NCBI RefSeq assembly: GCF_023343835.1
Contig: NC_064433.1
Span: forward strand, 135,807,957-135,871,956
Reading direction: 5' to 3'
DNA length: 64,000 nucleotides
DNA from: Lagopus muta
Lineage: Eukaryota; Chordata; Aves; Galliformes; Phasianidae
Shown one piece after another: positions 23,260 through 33,960 of the stretch (within the stretch, counting starts at the first letter, position 1; each line of letters starts with the position of its first letter). The translations under genes and the position numbers were made by a program. A model generated the notes under the pieces. It ran no database searches and had not been told where the DNA came from. It saw only the letters and a list, made by a program, of their open reading frames with translations.

Positions 23260-26106
23260 TTAAATTTGTTCTTCAAGTGGTTCAAGGCTGTCCAAGTGTT
23301 TTTTAGGTGTATCATCATTATGACGGCTTTGGCAATGGGTTAAGTGTTTCTTAAAGCCTCGGGGAAAATTTGATTCAAAATTACAACGCGGACACTTCAA
23401 CAAACTTTGACCATGAGCAGCAACATGGTTTTTAAGAAGGGACTCCAAGAGAAAAGCCTTGCCACATATCTTACATTTGTACGGGCTCTGCACGTTATGC
23501 TTGTTGACTAAATGATGCAAGACGGCACCTTTTTTCATCGCACGACAGCAACAAATTTTGCAGTAATATTTCCCCTTGCCACGCTTCATATACTTTGCTA
23601 TTTCTTCCTCAGAAATGAAAGCCTCTTTCTCTTCGGTAAATTGAAGAACGCACTGCGGCTGACTGGGAGTAGTTGCACCTATTTTGCTCTCTATGCTGTA
23701 ATCAGAGGATTCCATATCATACTGCTCTTGGTCACTGTTGGATTCTCGCTCCTTCATCTCCATCGAGTCCATCTCTGCTTTTCCACACTCACTGCTATTC
23801 AGTTCAGAATCTGAATTGTCCTGGTTTTCCTTCCTGGGCTTCTTTTTGGGGCATGAGTATAACATGTCTTCGGGTGATTCTTTGGCTAATATGGATTGTT
23901 CATCTGGTGAGAATAAGTCATCCAGTGGTTTCTGATCATCTAAACTGTGAGAAAGAAAGTCACTCTCACCAGACTCACTGGGTGTCTGGGGCTCAGAGGA
24001 AAAACCTGGAACACATTTGTGGGACTCAGAAAACAGGATGTTTCTTGGGATTTCAGAAGGTACAGTAGTTTCACTATGTCTCTGGACATCAGAGGACATA
24101 GAAGCAGCAGGTTTCTGCATCTCAGAAAATACAGCTTGCTTTTGAATATCAGGGGATACAGCAGATTTCTGGGAGTCAGGAAAAAGAGCTTGTTTCTGTG
24201 TGTCTGGAGAGACAGAATGAGCCTGTTTATGGGCCTCATTGAAGAGGCTGTGCTTCTGAATTTCAGGAGAAGTTGATTTCTGAGACTCCAAAAAGGAAGC
24301 ATGGTCCTGAACTTCAGGGGAAATGGGAGCAAGTTTTTGGGCTTCAGAAAACAGGGCATGCTTCTGGACCTCAGGAGAAACAAGAGCTGACTTCTGCACC
24401 TCCGAACATAAGGCATGTTTTTGGCCTTCAGTAGAAGCAAGAGAAGCAGACACCTTATTTTGGGTCTCAGAAAAGACAGCGCGTTTCTGGACATCGGGAG
24501 AAACAGCAGGATTAGATTTACGTGACTCTGGGAACAGAGCTCTTTTACGAGGCTCAGGGAAATGGGATCGTTTCTGAACCTCAAAGGAAGCAGCAGAAGT
24601 GGACTTCTGAGTTTCAGAAAAGAACATAGATTTCCGGGACTCAGAGAGTTTCCAAGATTCAGGAGACACCGAGGAAGCAGGTTTACGGACCTCAGGAAAG
24701 AAAGAAGGCTTCCAAGAGTCAGAGGAAACAGCGTGACTGGATTTCCGAAGCTCAGCAGAAACAGGGGAAGAATGCTTCCACGTATCAGGGGACAGAACAG
24801 GTTTCCAGCCTTCTGGGTAAACAGATGAGATGGGTTTCCATGGCTCAGTAGAAACAAGAGTGGACTTCTGGGATTCAGAAAAAGACGTCGATTTCCACGA
24901 GTCAGATACGAGCCTCCTAGACTCTGGTGATGCAACAGGGCCAGACCTTCGGGACTCGGGGGCAGACCTTCGAGACTCTATGGAAGCCTTTGGAGCCCAG
25001 GGAGAAACCGTGGAAGACTTCTGCATTTCATGAGGCGCAGATCTCCAGGGTTCAGGGGAAACGGTGGGACCAGGTCTCCACGACTCTGGTGAAACTGCAG
25101 GAGCGGGCCTCCGGGTTTCAGGAGAAGAAGCAGAAGCAGGCCTACGCATTTGAGAAGCATGCCTCCGAGGCTCCGGAGACACAGCCGGGGAATACCTTCG
25201 TGGTTCAGGGGATACAGCTGGAGTAGGTTTCTTTGGCTCTGGTGACACACCCGGGGAGTATCTACGGGGCTCTGGAGACACGGCTGGAGAATGGCGACGG
25301 GGCTCAGGTGATACAGCAGGGGAATGACGACGGGGCTCTGGAGACATTGCTGGGGAATGGCGACGGGGCTCTGGTGACACAGCAGGGGAATGGCGACGGG
25401 GCTCTGGAGACGCAGCCACGGCCGGTTTCTGTGGGTCTGGGGACCCCGCAGGGGCTGGCTTCTGTGGGTCAGGGGATGCATCAGGGGATTGTTTCTGTGG
25501 GTCGGGGGACGCATCAGGGGATGACCTTTCTGAGTCTGAGGACACAGCTGAGACTAATTTCTCCAGATCTGGAGACACAGCCTGAACTGACTTCTCTGAA
25601 TCTGGGGACATGATCTGGGCTGGCTTCTCCGGCTCAGAGGAAGAAGTCTGAGCTGACTTCTGGGACTCCGGGGACACTGATGATTTCTGAAGCTTGGATT
25701 CAGATTTGGGGACTTCAGGAGAAAGAGCAGGTTTGAGAGACTCAGGGGAAGGGGTAGATTTCTGGGGCTCCACAGCACCATTCTTTTTGGAGGAATCTGA
25801 ACCTCCTTCTACCTGTCCTTTCCGCTCCTCATTCCATTTCTCTGGTGCTGCATGTTGTGCCGTGATGTGATAATACACGTTGCAATACATCTTGCTGGTA
25901 AAGAAACATTTGTGGCAGTGGAACAGTTTTGCACTTTTTTGATAAAAGATAAGTTTCCCCAAACCAGCAGCATCCATTTCATCACAATACTCTGGGTGTA
26001 TGGTGCCCATGTGAATCTGTATGTTTTCATAGTCCGTTCCTCTGAAGTTGCAGTGATCACACTCCAAGCGTTCTGTGGTTTTACGCAGTATCTGCAACAT
26101 GTCCAT
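23260..26106 (-). CDS. CHAMP1: CHAMP1, chromosome alignment-maintaining zinc-finger phosphoprotein
   Basis: A single uninterrupted coding exon of 948 codons. Known role of the family: maintains kinetochore-microtubule attachment and chromosome alignment, binds MAD2L2 (REV7), and works with POGZ and HP1 in heterochromatin. Seen here: two N-terminal C2H2 fingers (C16/C19/H32/H37 and C64/C67/H80/H85); a long Ser/Pro-rich centre with SPE repeats (about 120-360), WK/WR motifs (about 340-487: SWRP, PWRS, SWKS, PWKP, GWKP, TWKH, SWKP, SWKL) and FPE-type motifs (about 470-650); and three C-terminal fingers (C849/C852/H865/H870, C878/C881/H894/H898, C905/C908/H921 with C925 or H929). The ends are nearly identical to human CHAMP1; the middle is longer (human is about 812 residues as I recall it). 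The start is secure: an in-frame TAA lies four codons upstream (26116-26118), and the ATG has A at -3 and G at +4. Confidence 0.97.
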   Translation of the reverse strand: MDMLQILRKTTERLECDHCNFRGTDYENIQIHMGTIHPEYCDEMDAAGLGKLIFYQKSAKLFHCHKCFFTSKMYCNVYYHITAQHAAPEKWNEERKGQVEGGSDSSKKNGAVEPQKSTPSPESLKPALSPEVPKSESKLQKSSVSPESQKSAQTSSSEPEKPAQIMSPDSEKSVQAVSPDLEKLVSAVSSDSERSSPDASPDPQKQSPDASPDPQKPAPAGSPDPQKPAVAASPEPRRHSPAVSPEPRRHSPAMSPEPRRHSPAVSPEPRRHSPAVSPEPRRYSPGVSPEPKKPTPAVSPEPRRYSPAVSPEPRRHASQMRRPASASSPETRRPAPAVSPESWRPGPTVSPEPWRSAPHEMQKSSTVSPWAPKASIESRRSAPESRRSGPVASPESRRLVSDSWKSTSFSESQKSTLVSTEPWKPISSVYPEGWKPVLSPDTWKHSSPVSAELRKSSHAVSSDSWKPSFFPEVRKPASSVSPESWKLSESRKSMFFSETQKSTSAASFEVQKRSHFPEPRKRALFPESRKSNPAVSPDVQKRAVFSETQNKVSASLASTEGQKHALCSEVQKSALVSPEVQKHALFSEAQKLAPISPEVQDHASFLESQKSTSPEIQKHSLFNEAHKQAHSVSPDTQKQALFPDSQKSAVSPDIQKQAVFSEMQKPAASMSSDVQRHSETTVPSEIPRNILFSESHKCVPGFSSEPQTPSESGESDFLSHSLDDQKPLDDLFSPDEQSILAKESPEDMLYSCPKKKPRKENQDNSDSELNSSECGKAEMDSMEMKERESNSDQEQYDMESSDYSIESKIGATTPSQPQCVLQFTEEKEAFISEEEIAKYMKRGKGKYYCKICCCRAMKKGAVLHHLVNKHNVQSPYKCKICGKAFLLESLLKNHVAAHGQSLLKCPRCNFESNFPRGFKKHLTHCQSRHNDDTPKKHLDSLEPLEEQI
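25147..25509 (-). repeat. CHAMP1: 33-bp coding minisatellite in CHAMP1 (SPE array)
   Basis: Eleven head-to-tail units of 11 codons encode residues 200-320: three SPDPQKxxPxx units, then eight SPEPRRHSPAV-like units. Several neighbouring units are almost identical in DNA (the plus strand shows recurring GGCGACGGGGCTCTGG). After a seven-residue break the same 11-residue phase resumes as SPETRRPAPAV, SPESWRPGPTV and SPEPWRSAPHE (328-360). Every change is a multiple of the unit, so the frame is kept. Confidence 0.93.
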
Positions 26107-26165
26107 TTTTCTACGTTAATAGTCTTCACAGCACTTCACCTTACAAAGAGCAAGCTTCAGAGTTC
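26107..26165 (-). other. CHAMP1: CHAMP1 5' UTR part of coding exon, with splice acceptor
   Basis: The minus strand reads a pyrimidine tract (T8 C10), then TTTGTTTCAG followed by GAACTCTGAAGC, placing a clean 3' splice site so that the exon begins at 26165. Fifty-nine untranslated bases precede the ATG. Confidence 0.75.
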
Positions 26166-28394
26166 CTGAAACAAAGGGGGGGGGGAAAAAAAATCTGTAC
26201 AGTTAGCTCTCAGTGTTCATTTTAGTTTTGTCAAATAACTCTATGTTCCCCCCCTCCCTCCCATCATTTTCAGAAGCATAAGTTTTGCATGGGTACTAAC
26301 TACTTCATAAACAAATGCAAATATAGGCCACTCTGGTTTTTCCAAGTCAGCTTGCATCAGTAGAACTTGAAAAAACAAAGCTTTATCTAACAGCAGGCCT
26401 TCCTAACAATGTAAAAAATACATAAGTAAATTCTAAGAAAAGAATCCAGGCAATGAAGAGTTAAGTTCACATTCCATTTGAGAAACATGACTTGCTTTCT
26501 CAGTTGTCCTTTCTTCCAAGACGTGGAGTGTTTTCGTTTATGTTATGCATGTAAACTGAAATCAGAAAGTACTTTGAAACAGTGCCAGTAAAAACAAGCC
26601 ATTTCAAAACTGCATTCTCCATCATAAAATTCTGGAACAAATTAAATGTTTTTGATAAAACAAACAAAAAAAAATTCAGTAAGATAACAGAAGCCTAAAT
26701 CCTATGCTCTGCCTTCTTCCATTAAACACTATTTTCCTTTCACTAATTACATGAAAAAATAAAAGCCACTGCTCATAAAAACTTTATCTATTGTAAGAAC
26801 AATTTTTCCATTGTTTCATCTTGTTGCCCTAATAACATCAACAGTGCTATCTCAAAAACCAAACAGCAGTGACTTTTATCCAATCTGTGTGCCATTCCTC
26901 ATATATTACAAGATGTTTTGTTTGTTTTGGTGCAGGATGGCAACGTCTCAGAATTATTGTTTCTGTAAGACCTCATAAAAACCAACAAAAACACAGAAAT
27001 GCTGCATCAAGAATGCAAAGCATTTATAATAATTTTGCTGTATTCCATCATCTCCATCAGAAGCTACCCCAATTACCTACCACAATACATAGAAAATGAA
27101 GTCTGAATGATGTCTAAGCCACTTCCACCTAGACATGGATGTTACCACTGCTGAAAAGGAATATTTGGACATTTCTCAGTACTTATGTGAATTGCACACT
27201 TGATTTTTTTTTCCATGCTACCACATCAACCTAATTTGTAAGACATACATCCAGATGTATCTAAAGTTTGTGTGTCAATTTAACATTATTTTTCCTGCTT
27301 GAGTGTATTTATAGATTAATAACTAGTCAAAAAATATGTAGCCAATGCAAGTTTTCTCAATTTACTCCTACAGCATTATTTTTAAGCTCTGGTTTCTTAT
27401 GGAAATGAGACTTACACAAAAACATTGCCCTTCAGTGAATACCAATCAAATTGGGCAGAGCAAGATAAAAGCAGGTTACATTTCTACAAGTTTTGTGGAA
27501 AACAGAAACTGAGTAGCAGAAGGCTAAGGAAATGTAACCACAGAGGTAAAGGCTGAAGATTTCACTTAACTGTTACTGGTTCTGTTCAGCTTATAATTAG
27601 AACATGGCCAGTATGCAACCGGTCTTAAAACCTGCAGAACAAGCCGTGTCTGACTCTGGTTATAATGAGGGACAGAAGGAAAAGCAAGCTAGCAGTACTG
27701 ATGAAGGATGGCATGGGCACAGCAAAAAAAAAAAACCAGTAAGGAGCTGGCTGAAGGTCAGAAGGCACACATTCATAGGAAACAAAGGTTCACTGGTGTG
27801 GTGGTTCATGGAACGATGACTTTGCACGTGCTGTATCTATGTGCTTTACATTAAGTACAGGAACAGGGAGCTTTCCAAAACAAGCACGTGTTCCAGTCGA
27901 GAAGCACGGTGAGTCCACAGACAGAGCCTGAAGATGAATCATGCTTTACATGGATGAGGTATGAGAACAATGTGCATCTACACAAGAAGTAACTGCATGG
28001 CTCTACAATTATTGTAAATTATACAAGAACTCCTTCCAGTTCAATGTTCCAGCACTCTGAGGAACCACACAACGGTCTGTATCTGTGCAATAGCAAACAA
28101 CTCGCCAAGTGGAAAAACCCATAGCAAGCCTTGTCCTAATGCTCCAACAGATCCAGAATTCCTCAGGAATTCAGGTTCTCTTTCTTTTTTCGGCTGAGAG
28201 ATTTGCAGCAATGGGTGAGAAGGAAATTTTGAAAGTCAAAACCAACAGACTGATCACATGGCGCTATAGGAAACAAATGTGTTTTAACCCAATCTCAGCA
28301 AAACATAATCAGGACAACAACAACACACTGCACTAATCACATTTTCAGACCTGTAAGAGAATACAAATTGTCAATAAATCTGAATTATCCATTT

Positions 28395-28433
28395 TTGTTG
28401 TGTTTGTTTGTTTGTTTCCCCCCTATGGAGAAC

Positions 28434-28462
<29 letters not shown>
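28395..28462. repeat. (TTTG)n tract followed by a 29-base A-run
   Basis: GTTTGTTTGTTTGTTT lies at about 28402-28417 and an unbroken A-run spans 28434-28462. No LINE or SINE body precedes the A-run, so it does not look like a retroposon tail. Assembly length may be unreliable here. Confidence 0.85.
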
Positions 28463-28465
<3 letters not shown>

Positions 28466-29270
28466 AGGAAAAAAAAAGTATTTTCCAGCTGAAAAATACC
28501 ACAGTATACAATACAGTTTTCCACACAATCTCTTCTACCTTTTTTGTGATTTTCCTCTCCTTCACACAGAACCTGCATGTTGCAATTTCAGGAGCTGTCG
28601 GTTACTTTCATCTCTTAACTCTTCACCCAGACTCCATCCTCTGCCTTTATTTGGACCTGTCTTACTTCACAATGAACATTTCCATTTTCTTTCAAATACA
28701 ACATGAGAAGAAGTCCCTGCCTCCCTTCCACAAGCTGTCCCAGTTGCTGCTAAGTTTATCTGACCAGGAAGCAATTCTAGAAGTGGAAAACTTACAGGCA
28801 CTTCCTCATTCTCATCTCCAGATATTAAAGGGTTGACATTCAGGGCTTTAATATATGAGTAACATTAAAGAGTTTGGGTTACTTTCTCTTGCACTCACCA
28901 TGATTGATTTTTATTACTTCAGCACACCGTAGCTGGCAGTCACTACAGAAGTGCCTCTTCTGCTGACATCTCTACTTAATTTAGGTGTACTACTCAGCAA
29001 GAGATCCTCAGTACTGCCACATCTTAGGCAATGACTATACAGAACAGTAACTCTAGTTTTAAAGTAGCTATTCTGAGACCAGTAACAAATGTGCATGGTG
29101 CTGAGCTACTATTAACTTGTACTGCCATTTAAATTAAGCAGGTTCACTGAGCATGTATCTGAACAGCCAGTCTGTAAGACTTTCTTGTTAACATCCTTAC
29201 TCACTTCTCCCTTTGAGCTCAAAATGCCACTGCTTCCACATATCCGATTATTGCCCTCCTCTATCTTAGT

Positions 29271-29443
29271 CACAGAATGATTTGGGTTGGAAGGGACCTT
29301 AGAGACCACCCTGGTTCCAAGCTGCCATCCAACCTGGTCTTCAACACCTCCAGGAAGGAGCATCCACAGATTCTCCGGACAGCCTGTGCCAGTGCCTTAC
29401 CACACTCATGGTAAGGAATTTCCTCCTTGCATCTAATCTAAAT
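29271..29443 (-). mobile_element. CR1 LINE fragment, 3' end
   Basis: Antisense CR1: CACAGAATGATTTGGGTTGG, AAGGGACCTTAGAGACCACC, CCATCCAACCTGGTCTTCAA, ending TTGCATCTAATCTAAATG. It has a small deletion in the middle relative to the usual 3' end. Confidence 0.88.
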
Positions 29444-29448
29444 GATAG

Positions 29449-29762
29449 TATCACAGAACCACTCGGGTTGGAAAAGACCTTAAAGATCACTGAGTTCAAC
29501 CACAACCTAACCATACTACCCTAACAACCCTCCACTAAATCATGTCCCTGAGCAAGACATGATTGACATGACAAATCTACCCTCCTTTAGTTTAAAACTC
29601 TCATGTCTTACCCCCCTGCTATGCACCCTGATAAAGAGGCCCTCTCCAATGCTCCTGCAGGCCCTCTTTTAAGTATGGAAGGCAACAATGATGTCTCTTC
29701 TCCAGGCTAAATAACTCCAGCTTTCTTAGTCTTTCTTTGTAGGAGAGGTGCTGCAGCCCCCA
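29449..29762 (-). mobile_element. CR1 LINE fragment, 3' end
   Basis: A second antisense CR1 starts six bases after the previous one: TATCACAGAACCACTCGGG, TTGGAAAAGACCTTAAAGATC, then the region equivalent to the RT C-terminus (CTTCTCCAGGCTAAATAAC, GGAGAGGTGCTGCAG). A stretch after position 29555 is rearranged or deleted. It belongs to a different subfamily from its neighbour, so the two are separate insertions. Confidence 0.87.
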
Positions 29763-32723
29763 GTCAGCTACACTCAGCTTTGTCACATGGATAATTGCAT
29801 GATTTGTAATTCTCTTTGCCTTCAAGCAGACCGTATTTTAGACTGGAATGTGCCTTAGATGCTGCCTTGCATAGTTGGGTGCAGTTTGAAGAACAGCAAG
29901 TCACTGTTTTCCAAACAGCCCCAAGCCAGCCAGGCTAGCAACCATGTGGTCAATAACCAAGTTTCCATGGCTTGGGACCTGCATGAACTGTGATGTAGCA
30001 CAACATTTGCTCAGCAGCATCTTTGAGACAATGCTAAACAAGGTGGACCATGCTGCTTCTGCATAAATGCTTCAAAGCAAAACTCAAAGGAACCTACCTC
30101 TACACTGCTCCAATTCCTGTCCATAAAAAGGGTAAGGACCCAGCAAAGTGCCCCATGTGCATTTGACCAAATAGTAAGCTCAAACATTGCTCTGATCATC
30201 TGGAAGTCCCTTCTGAAGAAGTGTGAATCTCAGGATGAAGATCAAGCATGCATGACAAACAAGATCCCACAAAAAACAACAGACATGACATGGATGTGGG
30301 AGTTTCTTTCAGACCTGCTGAAGATCCCTAAGATTAAAGAAGAGCTGCTGTCTGCACAAGTACAAATAACTGCTGTGCAGTTTTTCTAAATGCTCTGTCA
30401 GGTCCCAGCCCACAGCTGCAGGACACACCATGCTACAGTGACTGGAGCTGAGGCTTCGTGCCACTTTGCAGCTACACAGTGCTCTGGATTACTTAATTGC
30501 TATTGCTGCATCTCCTCCTGCTTTCCTCATTTTGCAGGACAAAACAAACCACAAATGCAGATATAACCAAACAGAACCAATTAACTATGTAAGAACACAT
30601 TACAAGTGAAGCAGAAGGTTGAAGCCCTGCATTTACACTTGCCCTGTCCACATGTTCTGCTTCAAGACCAAGTACTGACAATAAAAGAAGCCTCTACTAC
30701 GTTTCTGGAGTTTGTGATAGTACTTCAGCTAAGGGCAGCCAAGGCTTCTTCAAATTTTTCCTGAGACATTAAGATTTCCAGTGAATCTGAACAGCAAAGT
30801 GCTCCTGTCTACAAGCTCACCATACCCACAGGTATCAAGCATGGCAACAGTGCTGGCACCAGCTCAGCTCTTAACTCGACCACAGGTTTTTGCTGGCCTG
30901 TAGGGATACAGATCAAAACCCAGGACTCAAGTGAAAATCTGATGAAGGGACTCAGCTTGTGTTAAGCTGAGCAACAGGAACAGTCCAAACTAATGCAGAA
31001 AGCAAACAGATCTCCAGATTCTTCCCCAGCAGGACTTACGGCCACTTCAGACTCAGTTCCAAGATTCAGCATCTCACTGTTTGTCAGGATCCCAGTACAG
31101 GATTAACCATTCATCCCAACACCTCTCACAAACCTCCCAGTGGCATAAAAGAAATCTGCAGGAGACCCTGTGTACCAGCAAACATTGGCCCAGCAGTAGG
31201 CAAACACAATGACACTGGCAACTAACAAAATGTCTCCACTTCTCAATCCCATTTCAATTCCATAGCTACACAACTGTTTAATAAACATTTTGTACTCTGT
31301 TGCAAAACTTAATGCATCTGTACAGAAGATAAGCTGTGATTGTCATGAGGCAGTGCCAGAGTGAAGCAAGGAAAGGCTCAAAGCTAAAGATTACATTGCC
31401 TGTGAACACAGAAAATTACAGGTTGTTTTTAACAGGACACGTAGAATTTCAGAATATGGCAACAAGCAAACTGTTGTATCATCCTTCAAAACCAGTCCAA
31501 CCTGGTTCTCAGTGACAGAAGAAGATATACTTCTCTTCCTCTTGATAAAGAATTGATCCTAATGAGAGACAAGCAGAGAATGAGGATGTACAAAGCACAT
31601 CAGGAGTGCAGCTTCAAAGGCCCTCAAAAGAAAGTCATATTTTATATGATTCCCTATATCCACATTGTTTTCTCCATATCCAGTAGGACTTAAAAATAGT
31701 GCTGTCATCCACACAATCTTGAAAAATGAACAACATACTAGCATGAAGAAATGGTTTCCAGCAACCTCTCACACAAGTGCACAACACCATTCTATCAGTT
31801 CACCAAGCAAAGGACGAAGTAAGCCTACTCTCTTATAAATGTCTTCCTCAGATAATCCTCCCACTTTCCCAAGCTACCACTTGTTACAGCTTTGCTTTGC
31901 AGTGACAAACCCTGTCACCGCATAAGAAAGATGGCTCTTCACTTTCATTAGCAAAGCTCAGGCAAACACTTCAGCCACATCATCTGTCAACAAAGATGGT
32001 TGACTGTAAAGTTAATACCCAGCACCAGACAACTGGATACAGCTGCACCATCACTTCCACCAGCAGGAACAGACCAGACTGCCACTGTGTTTAACCAAAG
32101 GGGAAAGTGACACATTCCTGCAGTGCCAAGAACTAGGTGGTAGCTGTCTTGTGGCAACACCATGCTTGGTGTTCACACACCTGAACCTGTGTGATGGCCA
32201 AAAAGAAACAGAAGCTCAGCTCCCACAGTGGTGAAGCAGAGCAGGTGCTTCCCAGCAATACACAGAGGAGATGTGAGAGTCGGCGCCAACACATGGAGAA
32301 CAAGAGGCAGCACCATGCTCTTGCTAAACCACATAGCCCACAGGAACCTGACTGTACCAAGCTGCCCGCCACCAGCCACCCCCTTTGTGCAGTGCTCCAT
32401 GAGCAGTGATTGCTGGGTCCAGCAATCCAGAATGGAGGCTCCAACACCCTGACCTCACTAGCCACCAACACTAAGATATGTGCTAGGAGAGCAGGCACCT
32501 GGTCCAGCAAGGGAGCTGTTGCACAATGCAGTCCCAGGTTCAACTCAGAGGAAAACTGAACAGTGACATCAGTGCTTAATGCAGATGGCTTGGAGAACAT
32601 GAAGGATGTAGCACTTTACCTCATGGGCCTTCTGTCTTTGCTAGAAGGACAGTCTACAGAGCAACATGAGATCCTAATACAAGACCTAAGGGCAACCCGA
32701 AGTACAAAGTATCTGACATCCAC

Positions 32724-32879
32724 ACTGTGGATGCGCCAACCCTGGAGGCATTCAAGGCCAGGCTGGATGTGGCTCTGGACAGCCTGGTCTGGTAGCTGGC
32801 AACTGTGCACATAGCAGGGGGTTGAAACTAGATGATCACTGTGGTCCTTTTCAACCCAGGCCATTTTATGTTTCTATGA
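32724..32879 (+). mobile_element. CR1 LINE fragment, 3' end
   Basis: Sense CR1: CTGGAGGCATTCAAGGCCAGG, GGATGTGGCTCTGGACAGCC, GTTGAAACTAGATGATCACTG, and tail CATTTTATGTTTCTATGAC. Very similar to the last part of the copy at 524-1036. Confidence 0.9.
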
Positions 32880-33345
32880 CATACCTACATCAAGACTAAG
32901 ATAAGAAATTAGCATTTCACATAATTCCGACAGGGCAGACTGCCTCTGTATTAGGCAATAAAGCACTGCTAGTTTCCAAAACTGACCTCAAAATAACGTA
33001 CTTCTGCAGAGCTGAGCCGATGAAGCACCACGGGATCAACCAGCGCACACAACCACGCCGTACCATACCCTTCCCGCGATGACCTCGGGCTAAGAACTCC
33101 ACCTGCATTACACCGAAACAAAATGCGACGTGAGGACGGCTCAGGGAAGAGAAGAATGAAGTCCGGATCTCCACCTCCCCGACACGAACGGCTCAGCACG
33201 GCCCGCGCCCCAGCTCCTCCCGTTCCCTGCAGTGCCGGCTCCCAGCTCCGTACCTCCCTCCCCGCGGGGCCCGGCTCGGCACGAGGCCGGTTCCGACCTC
33301 CCCGGCGGCATTTCCCGACACTCCGCTCCCGCCCCGAGGTCTCCG

Positions 33346-33378
33346 GGCGGCGGCGGCGGCGGCAGCAGCAGCAGCAGC
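33346..33378. repeat. (GGC)n(AGC)n trinucleotide tract
   Basis: About six GGC units followed by five AGC/CAG units on the plus strand, inside the CpG island and about 170 bases into CHAMP1 intron 1 if the first-exon donor is as called. Confidence 0.9.
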
Positions 33379-33550
33379 GTCGGTGGCCCGGCGCATCGCC
33401 GCCCCCCTGCCTCGCCCCCACCCGAACCCCGCGGCCCCCCGCCCGGCGGCCCCGAGGCGGCCCCGGCGGAGGGGAAGGCCCCGGCCCGCCGCCCGGGAGC
33501 AGAGGAGCCCGCTCGGCGCCGGGGAGGGCCGCCCCTCCGACCGCACTCAC

Positions 33551-33720
33551 CGCCGAAGCACCTCCAGCGGCCGGGCACAGCCCAGGGAAGGAGGCGGCGG
33601 GCCGGGCCGGGCCGGCGGCGCTGGCGGGCTCAGGCCGTGCGAGGGGCGGGGAGGAGGAATAGCAGGAGGAGGAGGGGGCGGGGGGACGTGGGGGGGCGCC
33701 GGGAGGAGGCGCGCGGCCGA
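33551..33720 (-). other. CHAMP1: CHAMP1 first non-coding exon (5' end uncertain)
   Basis: The minus strand shows GGTGCTTCGGCG followed by GTGAGTGCGG, an excellent splice donor, so the exon ends at 33551. The transcription start is not visible; the right boundary given is only a guess set by the YY1-like site. No ATG-initiated frame in it connects to the zinc-finger ORF, because a stop precedes the CHAMP1 ATG. Confidence 0.55.
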
Positions 33721-33960
33721 ATGGCGGCCTCCTCACCGCCCCCCCGGGCCCGCCAGCCACCCAACCGGAAGCGCCGGCTCCGCTCGTGGCCCCGCCCCTC
33801 GCGGCCTCCCGCCTTCCCTCGCCGTGACGGGCGGGCGGTGCGCGGCGCCGGTCACGTGGTGCCGCCGTGAGGCGGAGCGGCGCCGCTCGGCCCGTGGAGG
33901 GGCCGCTGAGGAGGCGGGAGGCTGCTGAGGCGCCAGTGGGGCGGTCACCTGCGGGACGGC

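Larger units (their letters stand above)
26166..33550 (-). other. CHAMP1: CHAMP1 intron 1 (in 5' UTR)
   Basis: A 7.4-kb intron inferred from the GTGAGT donor at 33545-33550 and the CAG acceptor at 26166-26168. It holds two back-to-back CR1 fragments (29.3-29.8 kb), another at 32.7-32.9 kb, a 29-base A-tract, and otherwise unique AT-rich DNA. I saw no further coding exon. An additional untranslated exon inside it cannot be excluded. Confidence 0.6.
33130..33960. promoter_or_regulatory. CHAMP1: CpG island, CHAMP1 promoter
   Basis: About 830 bases of very high G+C with dense CpG, contrasting with AT-rich flanks. It covers the CHAMP1 first-exon donor. Visible motifs: ETS-type ACCGGAAGC at 33764-33772, E-box CACGTG at 33853-33858, Sp1-like GGGGGCGGGG at 33674-33683, and a YY1-like ATGGCGGCC at 33721-33729. 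There is no TATA box. Long open frames in all six frames here reflect base composition. A divergent plus-strand transcript is possible but unproven. Confidence 0.85.

Noticed and set aside
25147-25509. Regular 33-base repeats considered as a CRISPR-like array
   Set aside because: The units are contiguous without spacers, are in frame, and encode the SPE repeats of CHAMP1 in a vertebrate gene.
23940-25613. Long open frames on other frames and strands over CHAMP1 (such as 331 and 178 codons)
   Set aside because: They are shadows of the CHAMP1 repeat array, whose regular codons keep other frames free of stops.
28434-28462. A-run considered as the tail of a processed pseudogene or SINE
   Set aside because: No gene-like or SINE-like body and no target-site duplication seen next to it; it is treated as a simple repeat.
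33123-33928. Several long open frames on both strands in the CHAMP1 CpG island (up to 263 codons)
   Set aside because: They occur in nearly all frames at once, are made of Pro/Arg/Gly/Ala, and follow high G+C. None resembles a family or connects to an exon.
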